From Pochonia chlamydosporia 170 (taxonomy: Eukaryota; Ascomycota; Sordariomycetes; Hypocreales; Clavicipitaceae), in the NCBI RefSeq assembly GCF_001653235.2, contig NC_035796.1:1612001-1676000 (forward strand): 64,000 nt of DNA, in the 5' to 3' direction. This document shows, one piece after another, positions 1-8,941 of the stretch. The notes beneath the pieces are model-generated. The model was given only the letters and a program-made list of their open reading frames with translations. It searched no databases and had not been told where the DNA came from. Every line of letters begins with the position of its first letter. Position 1 is the first letter of the stretch. A program made the translations under genes and the position numbers.

Positions 1-1147
1 AAAGCGCGCAGGATTCACGACTGCATGGCAGAACAGGAACGAAAGTAGCGAGCCCGGATAGAGGACAGCCATCGAAACCACGACGATGGGAACCTTCACC
101 AACGCCACGGAGACCGACAGAGACCAAGATTGCTGTTCCGATGAGCGACACTCCGATTATTAATCGAAATAAGGAGATGCGCAAGAAGGGCGGGAAAGGG
201 AACAGACGGAGCAGTTTGGGATCCCGCGGGCGGAGAGCAAGCTCCCTCATACAGAATGGGCAAACAGCATTACCGCACCGCGACGTGGATACGTCGGAAT
301 TCTACAAACATATCCAGGCAGAGGCGGTGGAACCAGAGAGGATGCGATACTTGTTGATGTGGTGCGGCAAGCGCGCATTACCAGATAAACCGCCTCACGG
401 GACGCCGAATGCGAATGCAATACTGGGTGGTATGTACTTTGAATAGGTCGGGGGAAGTGAACTGAAGTTATTCTTGCTAACGGATCAACAGCACTAGCAA
501 TTCAAGACCAAATATCAAAAGACTTTGCTCAAAGAGGAGACTTTTCAAACTGGTTCAGCAGGGACGAAGACGGACCGAAGCAAGCGGCTATTCTAAAACC
601 GAATCCCCGGAATATCGAACTAGACGAAAAGTTGGTCAATTTGGAAGCGAGGATAAAAAAGTAAGGACATTTCTTCGTACATACCGCAGAATCAAGCTAA
701 CAACCCACCAGGTTACAAGAAGAAAAACAAGCCTGGTTAGCAATACGGCAACCACCCCCAGACATCCCCCCCATATTCAACTCCTCCGAACCGCCGAAAA
801 TCGAACTCCCCGACTTCAACCTCCTGGAACCCGAAGATGTCAAAATACGGAGCTACCTCGCCGGCGAACTCGTCCCCTTTGCCGACATGCGCGCCAAGAC
901 AGAAGAGAGGATACGCAAAATCCAGTCATCTCTCGAGTTTGAAGTGGACCAGTTGGCGGACAATGTGCACAAATTAGAGCAAAGGGTGCTAGTGGCGGGC
1001 AGACAGGCCGATAAAGTGCTGCGTCATAGTGCGACGCGCCTGAAGGAGCGGGAGGATAGGGACAAGATGAGCGCTGGGACAAGGGATATGCCCTTGATGG
1101 AGGTGCTGAGGAGTCTGAGCAACATATTACCAGAGGGAGGGGGGTGA
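1..1147 (+). CDS. mis13: Kinetochore protein Mis13/Dsn1 (5'-truncated by window edge)
   Basis: This is the Mis12-complex subunit that links inner kinetochore chromatin to the outer KMN network. Exons are about 3-429, 492-660 and 712-1147, with introns 430-491 and 661-711. The phases 1 and 2 join exactly in the frame that ends at TGA 1145-1147. The first visible ATG is at 141, but the same frame stays open to the first bases of the window, so the gene almost certainly starts upstream. Seen: the basic RRSSLGSRGRRASSLI element that is a hallmark of fungal Mis13, then a helical part with HADVE-free acidic/basic heptads, and an exon-3 coiled-coil ending in DNVHKLEQRV. The name rests on this recognition. 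The 3' end converges on the SDH5 gene. Confidence 0.85.
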
Positions 1148-1521
1148 AATTGCCCAGTGTTCGAGGGCACCGCTTGTCACTTTATGAGTTTGATGACGCT
1201 ACGAGGCATCTTTTCTTTTTGTTATTTGGTCACACACCACAGGGAGCAATTCCGGAAGGGAGGCATGGTGAATGGAAGGTTTTTCATGTCATTTGGGTAA
1301 TGTGAGCGTTGGAGTAGGTAGGCTTTTTGGCATGGCGCATGGTTTGGTTGGACGGTGGGAATATATCATGTTGATACTGCTGAACTGCTTGACTGCTTAA
1401 CTGGGTTGAGTGTCCGATGAAGTCTATTATTACGACCATATAGTACAACCACAGTATGCCACGTCTCTTACAAACCCATTTCTAGAGCCAACCAAATCTA
1501 TCATACACCCATTCATCCCCA
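1148..1521. other. Convergent intergenic region
   Basis: This stretch holds the 3' flanks of mis13 (+) and the SDH5 gene (-). Nothing besides ordinary A/T-rich trailer sequence is visible. Confidence 0.6.
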
Positions 1522-2169
1522 TCAACGATCCTCCAACGCTGGCATAAACGCCATACCACCGCCCTCCCCCTCTGCACTCCTACTCCGAACATGCGTCCTC
1601 AGCATATCCAACACCTCACTGCCCCTCCACCTCACCGGCACAGGCCGATACGCCGGTCGAAAATTACCCACTGTCTGCGCCCACTCCCCCTTTGGAGGTT
1701 CCTCTCGTACAAACGCATCCCCTGCGGTAGACGCACTCACGTCAGACGGATTCGTAGACGTATACGAGTCAGAGGGCTCGCGCTGCGTAGCCCAGTAGTA
1801 TATGTCCCAGTCATTTTCGTCGAGCAGCGAGTCGTACTGCGCGAGGAGGGGGCCCGACATGTTCTGCAGGTGGGATTTTGCGAATGTCGAGAGGAGGAGG
1901 TCTGATTCGAGGGTTCCTCGTTTGCGGGATTGGTCTGCGCTTGTTAGTGGAGGGAATAAAAACAGAAAGAAAAAAGTATCAGAGGGAGAGGGACACGTAC
2001 AGAGGAGGCGCGCGCGCTTGGTGTCGTCTGTTTCGTTGGTTCGCTTGATGGGGGCGACGCGGAATTTGATGCCTTGGAGTTCGCCGACGGCTAGTTCGGG
2101 GTGAGCCTTTGTGGAGGAGTGCCGGGTTAGGAGGGAAGAGCGCCGGATGGCGGTGCGTAGGAAGGACAT
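1522..2169 (-). CDS. SDH5: Succinate dehydrogenase assembly factor 2 (Sdh5/SdhAF2), mitochondrial
   Basis: This mitochondrial matrix factor is needed for covalent attachment of FAD to the flavoprotein subunit of succinate dehydrogenase. Exons on the minus strand are 2169-2001 and 1934-1522. The 66-nt intron 1935-2000 has a GTACGT donor and GCGCAG acceptor, and its length is a multiple of three, so the unspliced frame also stays open. Splicing creates the tyrosine of the family motif RLLYQSRKRG, which confirms the junction. The spliced protein is 193 aa. The N-terminus is rich in Arg/Ser and lacks acidic residues, as in a mitochondrial presequence. The core motifs [11 protein letters not shown] and [14 protein letters not shown] are typical of the Sdh5/YgfY family. 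Confidence 0.92.
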   Translation of the reverse strand: MSFLRTAIRRSSLLTRHSSTKAHPELAVGELQGIKFRVAPIKRTNETDDTKRARLLCTCPSPSDTFFFLFLFPPLTSADQSRKRGTLESDLLLSTFAKSHLQNMSGPLLAQYDSLLDENDWDIYYWATQREPSDSYTSTNPSDVSASTAGDAFVREEPPKGEWAQTVGNFRPAYRPVPVRWRGSEVLDMLRTHVRSRSAEGEGGGMAFMPALEDR

Positions 2170-2758
2170 TTTTGTGGTTGTTGTGCTGTGCTGCGATGTG
2201 AATTGGTTCAGATTTTGTATTGTGTCAAGGTAAGGTGAGGTTGATGGTGAAGAAGCCGAGTGGTACTTTGAGGTTGCCGAGAAGCCGAGTGGGCCTGTGG
2301 CGATGGATCTGGATCTGCGGCACGATCTATGGGAACTTGATGGTGCATGACTTGCTTGAATTTAATGGCCGTTTAATTGGCAGGCACTCATAGTAGCGAA
2401 TATTCTCACTGGAATTTATCACATGTGCCATCTGCAGTACAGCAATCGTATTATGGCCGTCAGGTCTACCGTAAATGCTACCCACACAAACAGCCCACCA
2501 CTTTTAATATCGATCTTTTAATATCCCCCCATCCCTTGTCGTCCATCATGATGTACAAACGCCAGCATGTCAGGTTATTACTTTGCCGCCCATAAAACAA
2601 AAACCGCAGGGCGGCCAACCCGTGAAACTACCCAGTTAGAGAAAAACCACCCCCCTCGCAACGACTCTAGTCCCTTGGAGTTTATTAAGCCTCCACATCT
2701 CCAAACGCTGGCAACGAGCCCAAAAAAGCATCAAGATGACATTGTTCCGTCCAGGGTA
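2170..2758. other. Intergenic region between SDH5 and ERV25
   Basis: This holds the promoter side of the SDH5 gene and the 3' flank of the ERV25 gene. A duplicated AAGCCGAGTGG word lies at about 2255-2295. No gene is supported. The open frame running across 2567-3226 on the plus strand is antisense to ERV25. Confidence 0.5.
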
Positions 2759-3535
2759 CTAGATAAGATGCTTGGAGCGGAAATAGGCACGCAAGTACAT
2801 AATCTGCCAAGCCCAAAGACCAATCAAAATCCACGTGGTCGTCACGCCAAACCACTTGACGCGGTTGTTGGTGCTCTCATTCGTATCGCGAAGCTTCTGC
2901 TCTCGCTGGCGGAGGTAGTCCATCTCGTGGACAATCTCCTCGGTCAATTCCTCGATACGGCGGAGTTCGGCCTCGACAGGCTTGAGCTTCTCGGTGGCCT
3001 GGATGGCGCTCCAGTCTTTGGCATCGGCGCCAATGTCAATGTCGAGCTCGACGTGGCGAGAGGCAGGGTTAGGTCGACGGGCTATATACAGTCAGCGTGC
3101 ACTTCTCCCACAGCGAAGAAACACCGGTCCACGTACATCCTGAAAGCAGATTCTCAAAGCAGACATCAAAAGCAGCGTCAGTGTGAGACTGAAACGTCAC
3201 TCTCGACTCGCCGACAATATCTCTAGGCCGTCCGTACTCGTTGCCCAACGCATCGCGGACCTAGCATCGAATTAGCATCTCTCCCCCTGGCAAACTCCTC
3301 TGGGTGTGGTTCGACGTACGTGCATATTGACAACCATTCCGTCGCCTTTGGAGCCGTCTATCTTAGCTGTAACCACAACCAGCGTCTCCTGTCCGACAAA
3401 GTTGCGGATACACCTCTCCTTCTTGTGGCTCTCGCCGCCGCTGTGCGCAACCAGATCAAACTTGAGGGCGTTGGCCACTCCAACCAGCACCAGCAGGCTG
3501 CAGAGCCATTGCAGCGTTGAGCGTTGTACTGCCAT
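2759..3535 (-). CDS. ERV25: p24/EMP24-family cargo receptor Erv25 (COPII vesicle coat component)
   Basis: This is a type I membrane protein of the early secretory pathway that helps sort cargo in ER-Golgi COPII vesicles together with Emp24. Exons are 3535-3320, 3260-3137 and 3081-2759, giving 220 aa. Phases 0 and 1 join exactly, and donors are GTACGT in both introns. I chose the ATG at 3535 because it is followed directly by a hydrophobic signal peptide ending near VANA. Next come the GOLD-domain residues LKFDLVAHS and [10 protein letters not shown], the conserved block [14 protein letters not shown], a coiled coil, one transmembrane helix ([17 protein letters not shown]) and the short cytosolic tail [10 protein letters not shown]. 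An in-frame ATG at 3658 is less likely. It lies divergent to the U1-C gene across 409 bp. Confidence 0.93.
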
Positions 3536-3944
3536 GGTTGTTGTGATGCGTCGATGAGCTTGACGTTGTTGACTTTGCAAAAAGGGATAACTGGACACGG
3601 AGGGAAAGGAGGTCGGTCCCATTACACTTTCACACAATCCACACCACAAAAGCACCACCTTGGCTCTGGCTTGTCAACTTGCAAGGTGTCGCGTTTGCGA
3701 AAATGGCATGGACTGAACGGGACCAGGGGCCATCCAATCAGAGCTGCCTCGGCCCAGGTGGCGCCGCAAGAATGTCAGAGGTCAAGAGTTCGATCTGAGG
3801 TCACGTGTGGGGTCAACCTCAGTCGTAGCCTTGCCTGGGACTGCATCAACGGCCGCGACGAGGCTTTGCTGAAAACACCATCGTGAGCTTCTGTAGCTTG
3901 AATCCTCGCATCTCCGGCACGAATTGCAGAGCAAAACCGCCAAA
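3536..3944. promoter_or_regulatory. Divergent promoter region, ERV25 / U1-C
   Basis: This 409-bp gap between two divergent ATGs must contain both promoters. No clear TATA box was seen on either side. It includes a CACGTG-type E-box at about 3802. Confidence 0.45.
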
Positions 3945-4766
3945 ATGCCAAAATGTAAGTTTGCATCCATACACCATTCTCTCAGATACAATGTTCGCGC
4001 ATGCTAACCAGCCAAATAGTCTTTTGTAAGCTCAATCCTCGCCACGTCCTGCCAAATCCCCTCGACCATACCAACTAACATATCCAGGCGACTACTGCGA
4101 TGTCTACCTTACCCACGACTCCATGAGCGTGCGCAAGGCTCACAACAGCGGAAAGAACCATTTGCGCAATGTAGTAGACTACTATCAACGTACGAAACCA
4201 CCTCCCCCACGAAAACCACACAACCAGCTAACTGGGCACAGAAATCGGCCACGAAAAGGCACAGTCGGTCATCGACTCCATCACTTCATCCTACGCCGCC
4301 GAAGGCCAAGCACACGCGAACCCAATGCTGCCGCAGAACCAGCCCGGCAATGCTTTCCCCCCGCCATTTCCCTTCCCAGGTACGATTACCAACAGACCCC
4401 CAGACCATACACAAATCAACTAACTATTTATCAGGCGGCCCTCCCCCATTTCCCGGCATGCCTGGTGCAGCTCCTGGCCAATTCCCTCATGGAATGCCCC
4501 CTCCTCCCGGCGGTGGTCGCGGCATGCCTCCTATGCCTCCTTTCCCACCTGGACCTAATGGATTACCTGTTCCTCCTCCCGGAGGCTTGCCCTTCCCTCC
4601 ACCTCCCGGAGGTCTTCCTTTCCCCCCTCCAGGAGCTTCTGGCACTCCTCCGAATTTCCCTGGTGTGCCGGGAATGCCTCCTCCAGGTCAAGGCTTCCCA
4701 CCTGGATCTGCTCCACCACCTGGTTTCCCCGGCGGACCTGGCGCGCCTGGACAGGACAGGAGGTAG
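3945..4766 (+). CDS. YHC1: U1 small nuclear ribonucleoprotein C (U1-C / Yhc1)
   Basis: This component of the U1 snRNP stabilises base pairing with the 5' splice site. There are five exons: 3945-3954, 4020-4025, 4088-4189, 4242-4379 and 4435-4766, for 195 aa and an exact multiple of three. Exon 1 has only 10 nt and exon 2 only 6 nt. Spliced together they give the invariant start [16 protein letters not shown], the first half of the matrin-type zinc finger. The second half, [20 protein letters not shown], supplies the two His ligands. The C-terminal half is the usual Pro/Gly-rich tail with repeated GGLPFPPP. The ATG at 4123 that opens the long frame is only an internal Met. A splicing factor gene with such demanding exons may be autoregulated, but this is inference. 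Confidence 0.93.
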
Positions 4767-5503
4767 AGACTACTGCCGAGGCAAACACGGGCAGGCGATA
4801 AATGATGGCATAATTGATTTTACTCGCGATTGCATTAGGGAGTTACTTGGCGTTACGGGTTGACTGGAATGTAAGAATTAAACATGAAACATGGCACGTT
4901 GATACCGATGCCAGTATGCACGGCCGAGAAGAGCTGGAGTAGGCAGACTCCTTAGGCATATTAGATGGAATCAAAATTTGAAAGACCGTTTTCATTGCGC
5001 ACAAATTTTTGTTTCATTCCGCAAAGGGTTATGAATGGTAACACGACAGCACGTCATTTCCAGCACTCCGAAAATCTATAATACATGGACGCTCGTAAAA
5101 AATCTCGTCTGCAAAAATATGATGTTACGCTTCATGAGAGCAACAGCCACGCCCATGACGACTCATGGCAATTGAAGCAGCCCCAATCAAAAAAATCAAA
5201 CAGATACCAAACCATCAAAATTCCTCAATCTCGCAATCATTATCGCATCAGCCGAATCAAAAGTAGGCGCCAAACGTTGTTGCCACCTAAGCTGGATATA
5301 AACCCTTCGTATCATAAAATTTCAATGGCATCGTAAAACATCAAAGTCATGTCGCTCGTAAATTGTCCTTCTGGACCATCCATGTGTGCGTCGTATCATA
5401 TATCTGGGTCTCCCACGAACCATTCCCTCTCGATTTTGCCCGTTTTTACTTCAATAAAGTAGACATTTTTTCTGACACACGAATCCCTTCCCACCTGTGT
5501 TGT
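4767..5503. other. Convergent intergenic region
   Basis: This holds the 3' flanks of the U1-C gene (+) and of the large disordered-protein gene (-). The stretch is A/T-rich around 4970-5330, and no gene is supported. Confidence 0.5.
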
Positions 5504-8500
5504 CTAAATCCGATCAGGGTAGTTTTTTGGAGGATCTTTGGTGGTATTGGTTCTGATGACATCGCCAACACCATCGCGAACTTCTCTAGGTCCGCTAATC
5601 ATCTGTCGAAGCTCCTGTGTTCGCTTCTCTCGTCTTCTCTCACTCCACATTCGCGACAGGTTGGGCAATCCTTCGAGTCTGCTGCTTAGCGAGGAAGACC
5701 GGCGTAGTTTCTCATGACTTGACCGCTTTCGCAAGGAATGACCACGCCAGAACCCCTTCCGTGGGTTGCCCTCCGATACCGGCCGTTGATAGTCGCGAGA
5801 ATTCACACGATGCCTCAGCGATTCAGCGCTCGCTCGCCGACGCATCACTCTCAGATTCCCACTAGGTGTTCGTCGAATAGTGCGGCGTTCCGGCCCAATG
5901 ACAAGGTCGGTTTGATATTGACTTCCGCGAGCTGGCATGATTGCAAATGTTTGCTTCAATTTTGTGCTAAGCCTCCGCTTTGGTGGCCTTGGTCGATTGT
6001 CGATTGGAGGATATCGATAGACTTCGGTGTCCCTTTCCTTCTCGTAGCGACACTCGTCACAATCACAGTTATCCTCAGGATCCCACTGTGGTCGCCAATG
6101 AGGATGCAGCTTATCCTGTTCCACAGGCTCGTCATCTCTTTCCCCGTAATATGGATCCATGTCGGGGTTGATCGATTTGGGTCCGATGGGATCAGAAAAG
6201 TTCCGAGGAGATCGAGAGAGAGAAAAGGTCCGAGTGAGGAAGCCTGGTTGCTTTGAAGCGGTTGGGGGATAGCTTATGGAGTGTCTTCGTCGACTAAAGG
6301 CTCTTCGAACAATAGAAGGCCGTCGGCTAGGTTTCTCGGCCACGGATTCATAGAAATCCCCCAGCTGTTTCGTCTTCTCTTCAGCCGGCGTGAGCCCCGA
6401 AGGTGTAGCGGGGATGAAGTTGATGGCCGGTGGGTGTACAGGCGGTTCCGGTGGTGCACGAGGATTTCGAAGTGGCGAGTCAACTTCCTCCAACGATTGC
6501 CGCTGCTCGGGTGTTACTAGTCCTCCCGCAGGGTTTGTGGTGGTGATTATTGGAAGCTCGTTTGACTCAGCTATCGTGGCATCCTTCTCCGTCGAATCAG
6601 ACGTATCTGATGGCCGGGCAGAGTGATCAACCATCAAGACCGACGAATTTTGATGGGGATACATGTGGACAGCTTGTGCTTCCGAAACCTCGAGGGCTGT
6701 CCAGTTGGTTTCTACCGAAACTATCGAGAATGGCGTGGTGCGAGATGAATATTTTCTTGCCGAAGCAGCGTCATCGTGATGGTCCACGCCAAGGGTGTCC
6801 ACTGTGAAACCTCCGCCTTCAGAGCGAGGGCTTTTTGGCGAGTGCACTGTGACAACGGGCGATGTTGGCACTGGTGGTACCGGTAGCGGCGGATTTAGTT
6901 GTGCTTTGGTGGCAGATGTTGCCGCCACGGGTGCTGCGGGCACCGTCTTCGGTGGTGATACCTTTGCAGTCTGTCGGTGTACTTCGTTCAAGGCCTTAAG
7001 ACTCTCGGCAGTCAGAGAACCTGTCCGCGATGTAGTTCGGCTGGTTGGAGCCGACAACGATGAAGAACGTGCTGGGATAGTGGGCGGAAAATCTATGGTT
7101 CGCTGTTCAGAGCGATCTGATACAGATGTAGACCGATCCCACCGTGACTGCCTCTCGAAAGAGACCTCATCGCTTGGAAGAGGTGACCGATCGAGAGGAG
7201 AGGACCCAACGCTTCTAGTTCTAGAGTGTCGGCTTGATGTGGATCTGAGTGATGGCTCCCTCGATTTGGATTTATGCGATGACCGTCGATCCGGGATCAC
7301 CACTACAGGTATGCCTCCATTCTTCCATACTTCGCGCCTTGCACGCCCGCTCGCCATGGTGTTGGAGCTAGCAGTTGAAGCGTAGCTGTCATGTCGATGG
7401 CCATACTCGTTTCGCAGTGCAGGTGCTGAGGGCCACTTGGGCTGCTGCAATTCGAAGTCATCTGTGACAACTCGTCGGCCCGGGGGGCTGGTTTCTCTGA
7501 GCGCCCTGCGCTTGCGGACGTGCCGCAAGGTCCTCTGTCTTTGAGGGGTGGTTTGATTGTCCACCAAAATTGCCTCTATCACAGTCGATGGCGTGGACTG
7601 GCTGGATAGTCCAGAGAGTCTCCGTGAGTCTGGAAAGCCCGACGTCTCTGAGCGTGTGCTGCCCAATCCCGTGCTCTGCTTGTGAGGGGTTGTTTTAGGT
7701 GATGGTTTGACTGTAGGTGCGTCCTGAAGCGACATGCTTCGGACAGCCTTTGTCGCATTCGTGGAGGTTATCATATGGTCTTCCACCACTGTGCGCTTAC
7801 CCCCATTTGTTTGTGGTGTCTTTGGCGTAACAATGCTTGGGCCACGTCTGCCTATGGAGACTATTCGTTCGAGGTTATCATCCCATTCTTGTTCTACTTG
7901 GTCGGGTGAGCCCCATGCACCGTCAAACTTGGCCAATTCGCCTCGGGTTCGGGGAGTGTAGCTCTCATCATTGTTCGCAGTAAGACGCTCGAGGGCAAGG
8001 TCCAAGGCCCGAGGCTGAACGACCCGACTACCTCCAGCTACCGGTGCTCGAAGAACTGTAGTTTGCGACGGCGTCGAAGAAGCCAAGGCGGTTTTCACAG
8101 TGGACATGGCGGCTTCATCGTCGGACGACAGCGGTTCTTCCCGGGCTGTCTTAAACGACTCCGTGCGAGAATCTGTCGTGGCAGTTGCTGACCTAGAGTT
8201 ACCGCGGTCAAGAGTAGCAGGACGTAAGGCGCGTGGGCGGCTGGCAGGCTGCGGTGGCGTCACATCCGGGGTTGGAGGGCTACGTTGATCTGGTGGTGTT
8301 GCTGGTGGTCGTTTTGACGAAGCCTGGGGGGTCTGGATAATGACATCTGGAGGTGAAGGACTAGATGATTGAGCTGGATGGCTTCCAGAAGATGCACGAG
8401 AGTAGCTTGGGGGAGTCGGTGGTAGATCTGGACCTGTTCCTATTCTCCTCGGTTGGTGCTTCAATGTCCGTGGACTGGAGGGCTGTGAATCAAGGAGACC

Positions 8501-8677
8501 AAGGGGAGCAGATGTGTCGATGAGCAGGTCGTACGCTGTGGGTACTGATCGAGTTTCGTCGACGGTTCGTTCATTCCTTGGGTGAGGGAGAACCTTGTGT
8601 TTCTTGAACTGCCGTTGAGCATGTAAGCCCGCCTCCAACGGGCTCTGGTTATGCTCAGGCAATGTCGGTGCCGTCAT
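5504..8677 (-). CDS. Large disordered, basic Ser/Arg/Pro-rich fungal protein of unknown function
   Basis: I do not recognise a named family. The uninterrupted frame runs from 8941 to 5504. I favour the ATG at 8677 (MTAPTLPEHNQSPLEAGLHA, 1057 aa) because the 88 residues upstream look like translated leader. The ATG at 8713 is also possible. Most of the chain is low-complexity Ser/Thr/Pro/Arg with many SP and TP sites, as in phosphorylated scaffold proteins. The C-terminal fifth looks more ordered: a WRPQWDPEDNCDCDECRYEK segment with three close cysteines, then PPIDNRPRPPKRRLSTKLKQ and GPERRTIRRTPSGNLRVMRR. No transmembrane segment or signal peptide is visible. It is probably intracellular, possibly cortical or nuclear (inference). 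Confidence 0.72.
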   Translation of the reverse strand: MTAPTLPEHNQSPLEAGLHAQRQFKKHKVLPHPRNERTVDETRSVPTAYDLLIDTSAPLGLLDSQPSSPRTLKHQPRRIGTGPDLPPTPPSYSRASSGSHPAQSSSPSPPDVIIQTPQASSKRPPATPPDQRSPPTPDVTPPQPASRPRALRPATLDRGNSRSATATTDSRTESFKTAREEPLSSDDEAAMSTVKTALASSTPSQTTVLRAPVAGGSRVVQPRALDLALERLTANNDESYTPRTRGELAKFDGAWGSPDQVEQEWDDNLERIVSIGRRGPSIVTPKTPQTNGGKRTVVEDHMITSTNATKAVRSMSLQDAPTVKPSPKTTPHKQSTGLGSTRSETSGFPDSRRLSGLSSQSTPSTVIEAILVDNQTTPQRQRTLRHVRKRRALRETSPPGRRVVTDDFELQQPKWPSAPALRNEYGHRHDSYASTASSNTMASGRARREVWKNGGIPVVVIPDRRSSHKSKSREPSLRSTSSRHSRTRSVGSSPLDRSPLPSDEVSFERQSRWDRSTSVSDRSEQRTIDFPPTIPARSSSLSAPTSRTTSRTGSLTAESLKALNEVHRQTAKVSPPKTVPAAPVAATSATKAQLNPPLPVPPVPTSPVVTVHSPKSPRSEGGGFTVDTLGVDHHDDAASARKYSSRTTPFSIVSVETNWTALEVSEAQAVHMYPHQNSSVLMVDHSARPSDTSDSTEKDATIAESNELPIITTTNPAGGLVTPEQRQSLEEVDSPLRNPRAPPEPPVHPPAINFIPATPSGLTPAEEKTKQLGDFYESVAEKPSRRPSIVRRAFSRRRHSISYPPTASKQPGFLTRTFSLSRSPRNFSDPIGPKSINPDMDPYYGERDDEPVEQDKLHPHWRPQWDPEDNCDCDECRYEKERDTEVYRYPPIDNRPRPPKRRLSTKLKQTFAIMPARGSQYQTDLVIGPERRTIRRTPSGNLRVMRRRASAESLRHRVNSRDYQRPVSEGNPRKGFWRGHSLRKRSSHEKLRRSSSLSSRLEGLPNLSRMWSERRREKRTQELRQMISGPREVRDGVGDVIRTNTTKDPPKNYPDRI

Positions 8678-8941
8678 TGTGTGTGATGGAATGACGGCAT
8701 TCGGCTCGAGCATGCTCAACGAGAGAGGTGACAAGAGCCAGGGGAAGAGAGTTTTGGATGCTGTTTTCTGGTGGCGGCTGTCTTGAAACAAGGGATCCTG
8801 TGCATACTGGACACGGACTGGTCGGTATTTGGCGACGCCATTCAATTGGACAGATGGCTCAACATGAAGCAAACAGCTGCTAATGCGCCAGGAGGGTTTC
8901 TTATGGGTGATGGACGGGTGAGAGTGTATGCGTTTGATCAA

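Noticed and set aside
2567..3226. 219-codon plus-strand frame
   Set aside because: It lies antisense to exons 2-3 of the Erv25 gene, whose spliced protein matches a known family; the plus frame is a shadow.
4123..4863. 246-codon plus-strand frame starting at an internal Met of U1-C
   Set aside because: It reads through intron 3 and leaves the U1-C frame; the spliced five-exon model is clearly better.
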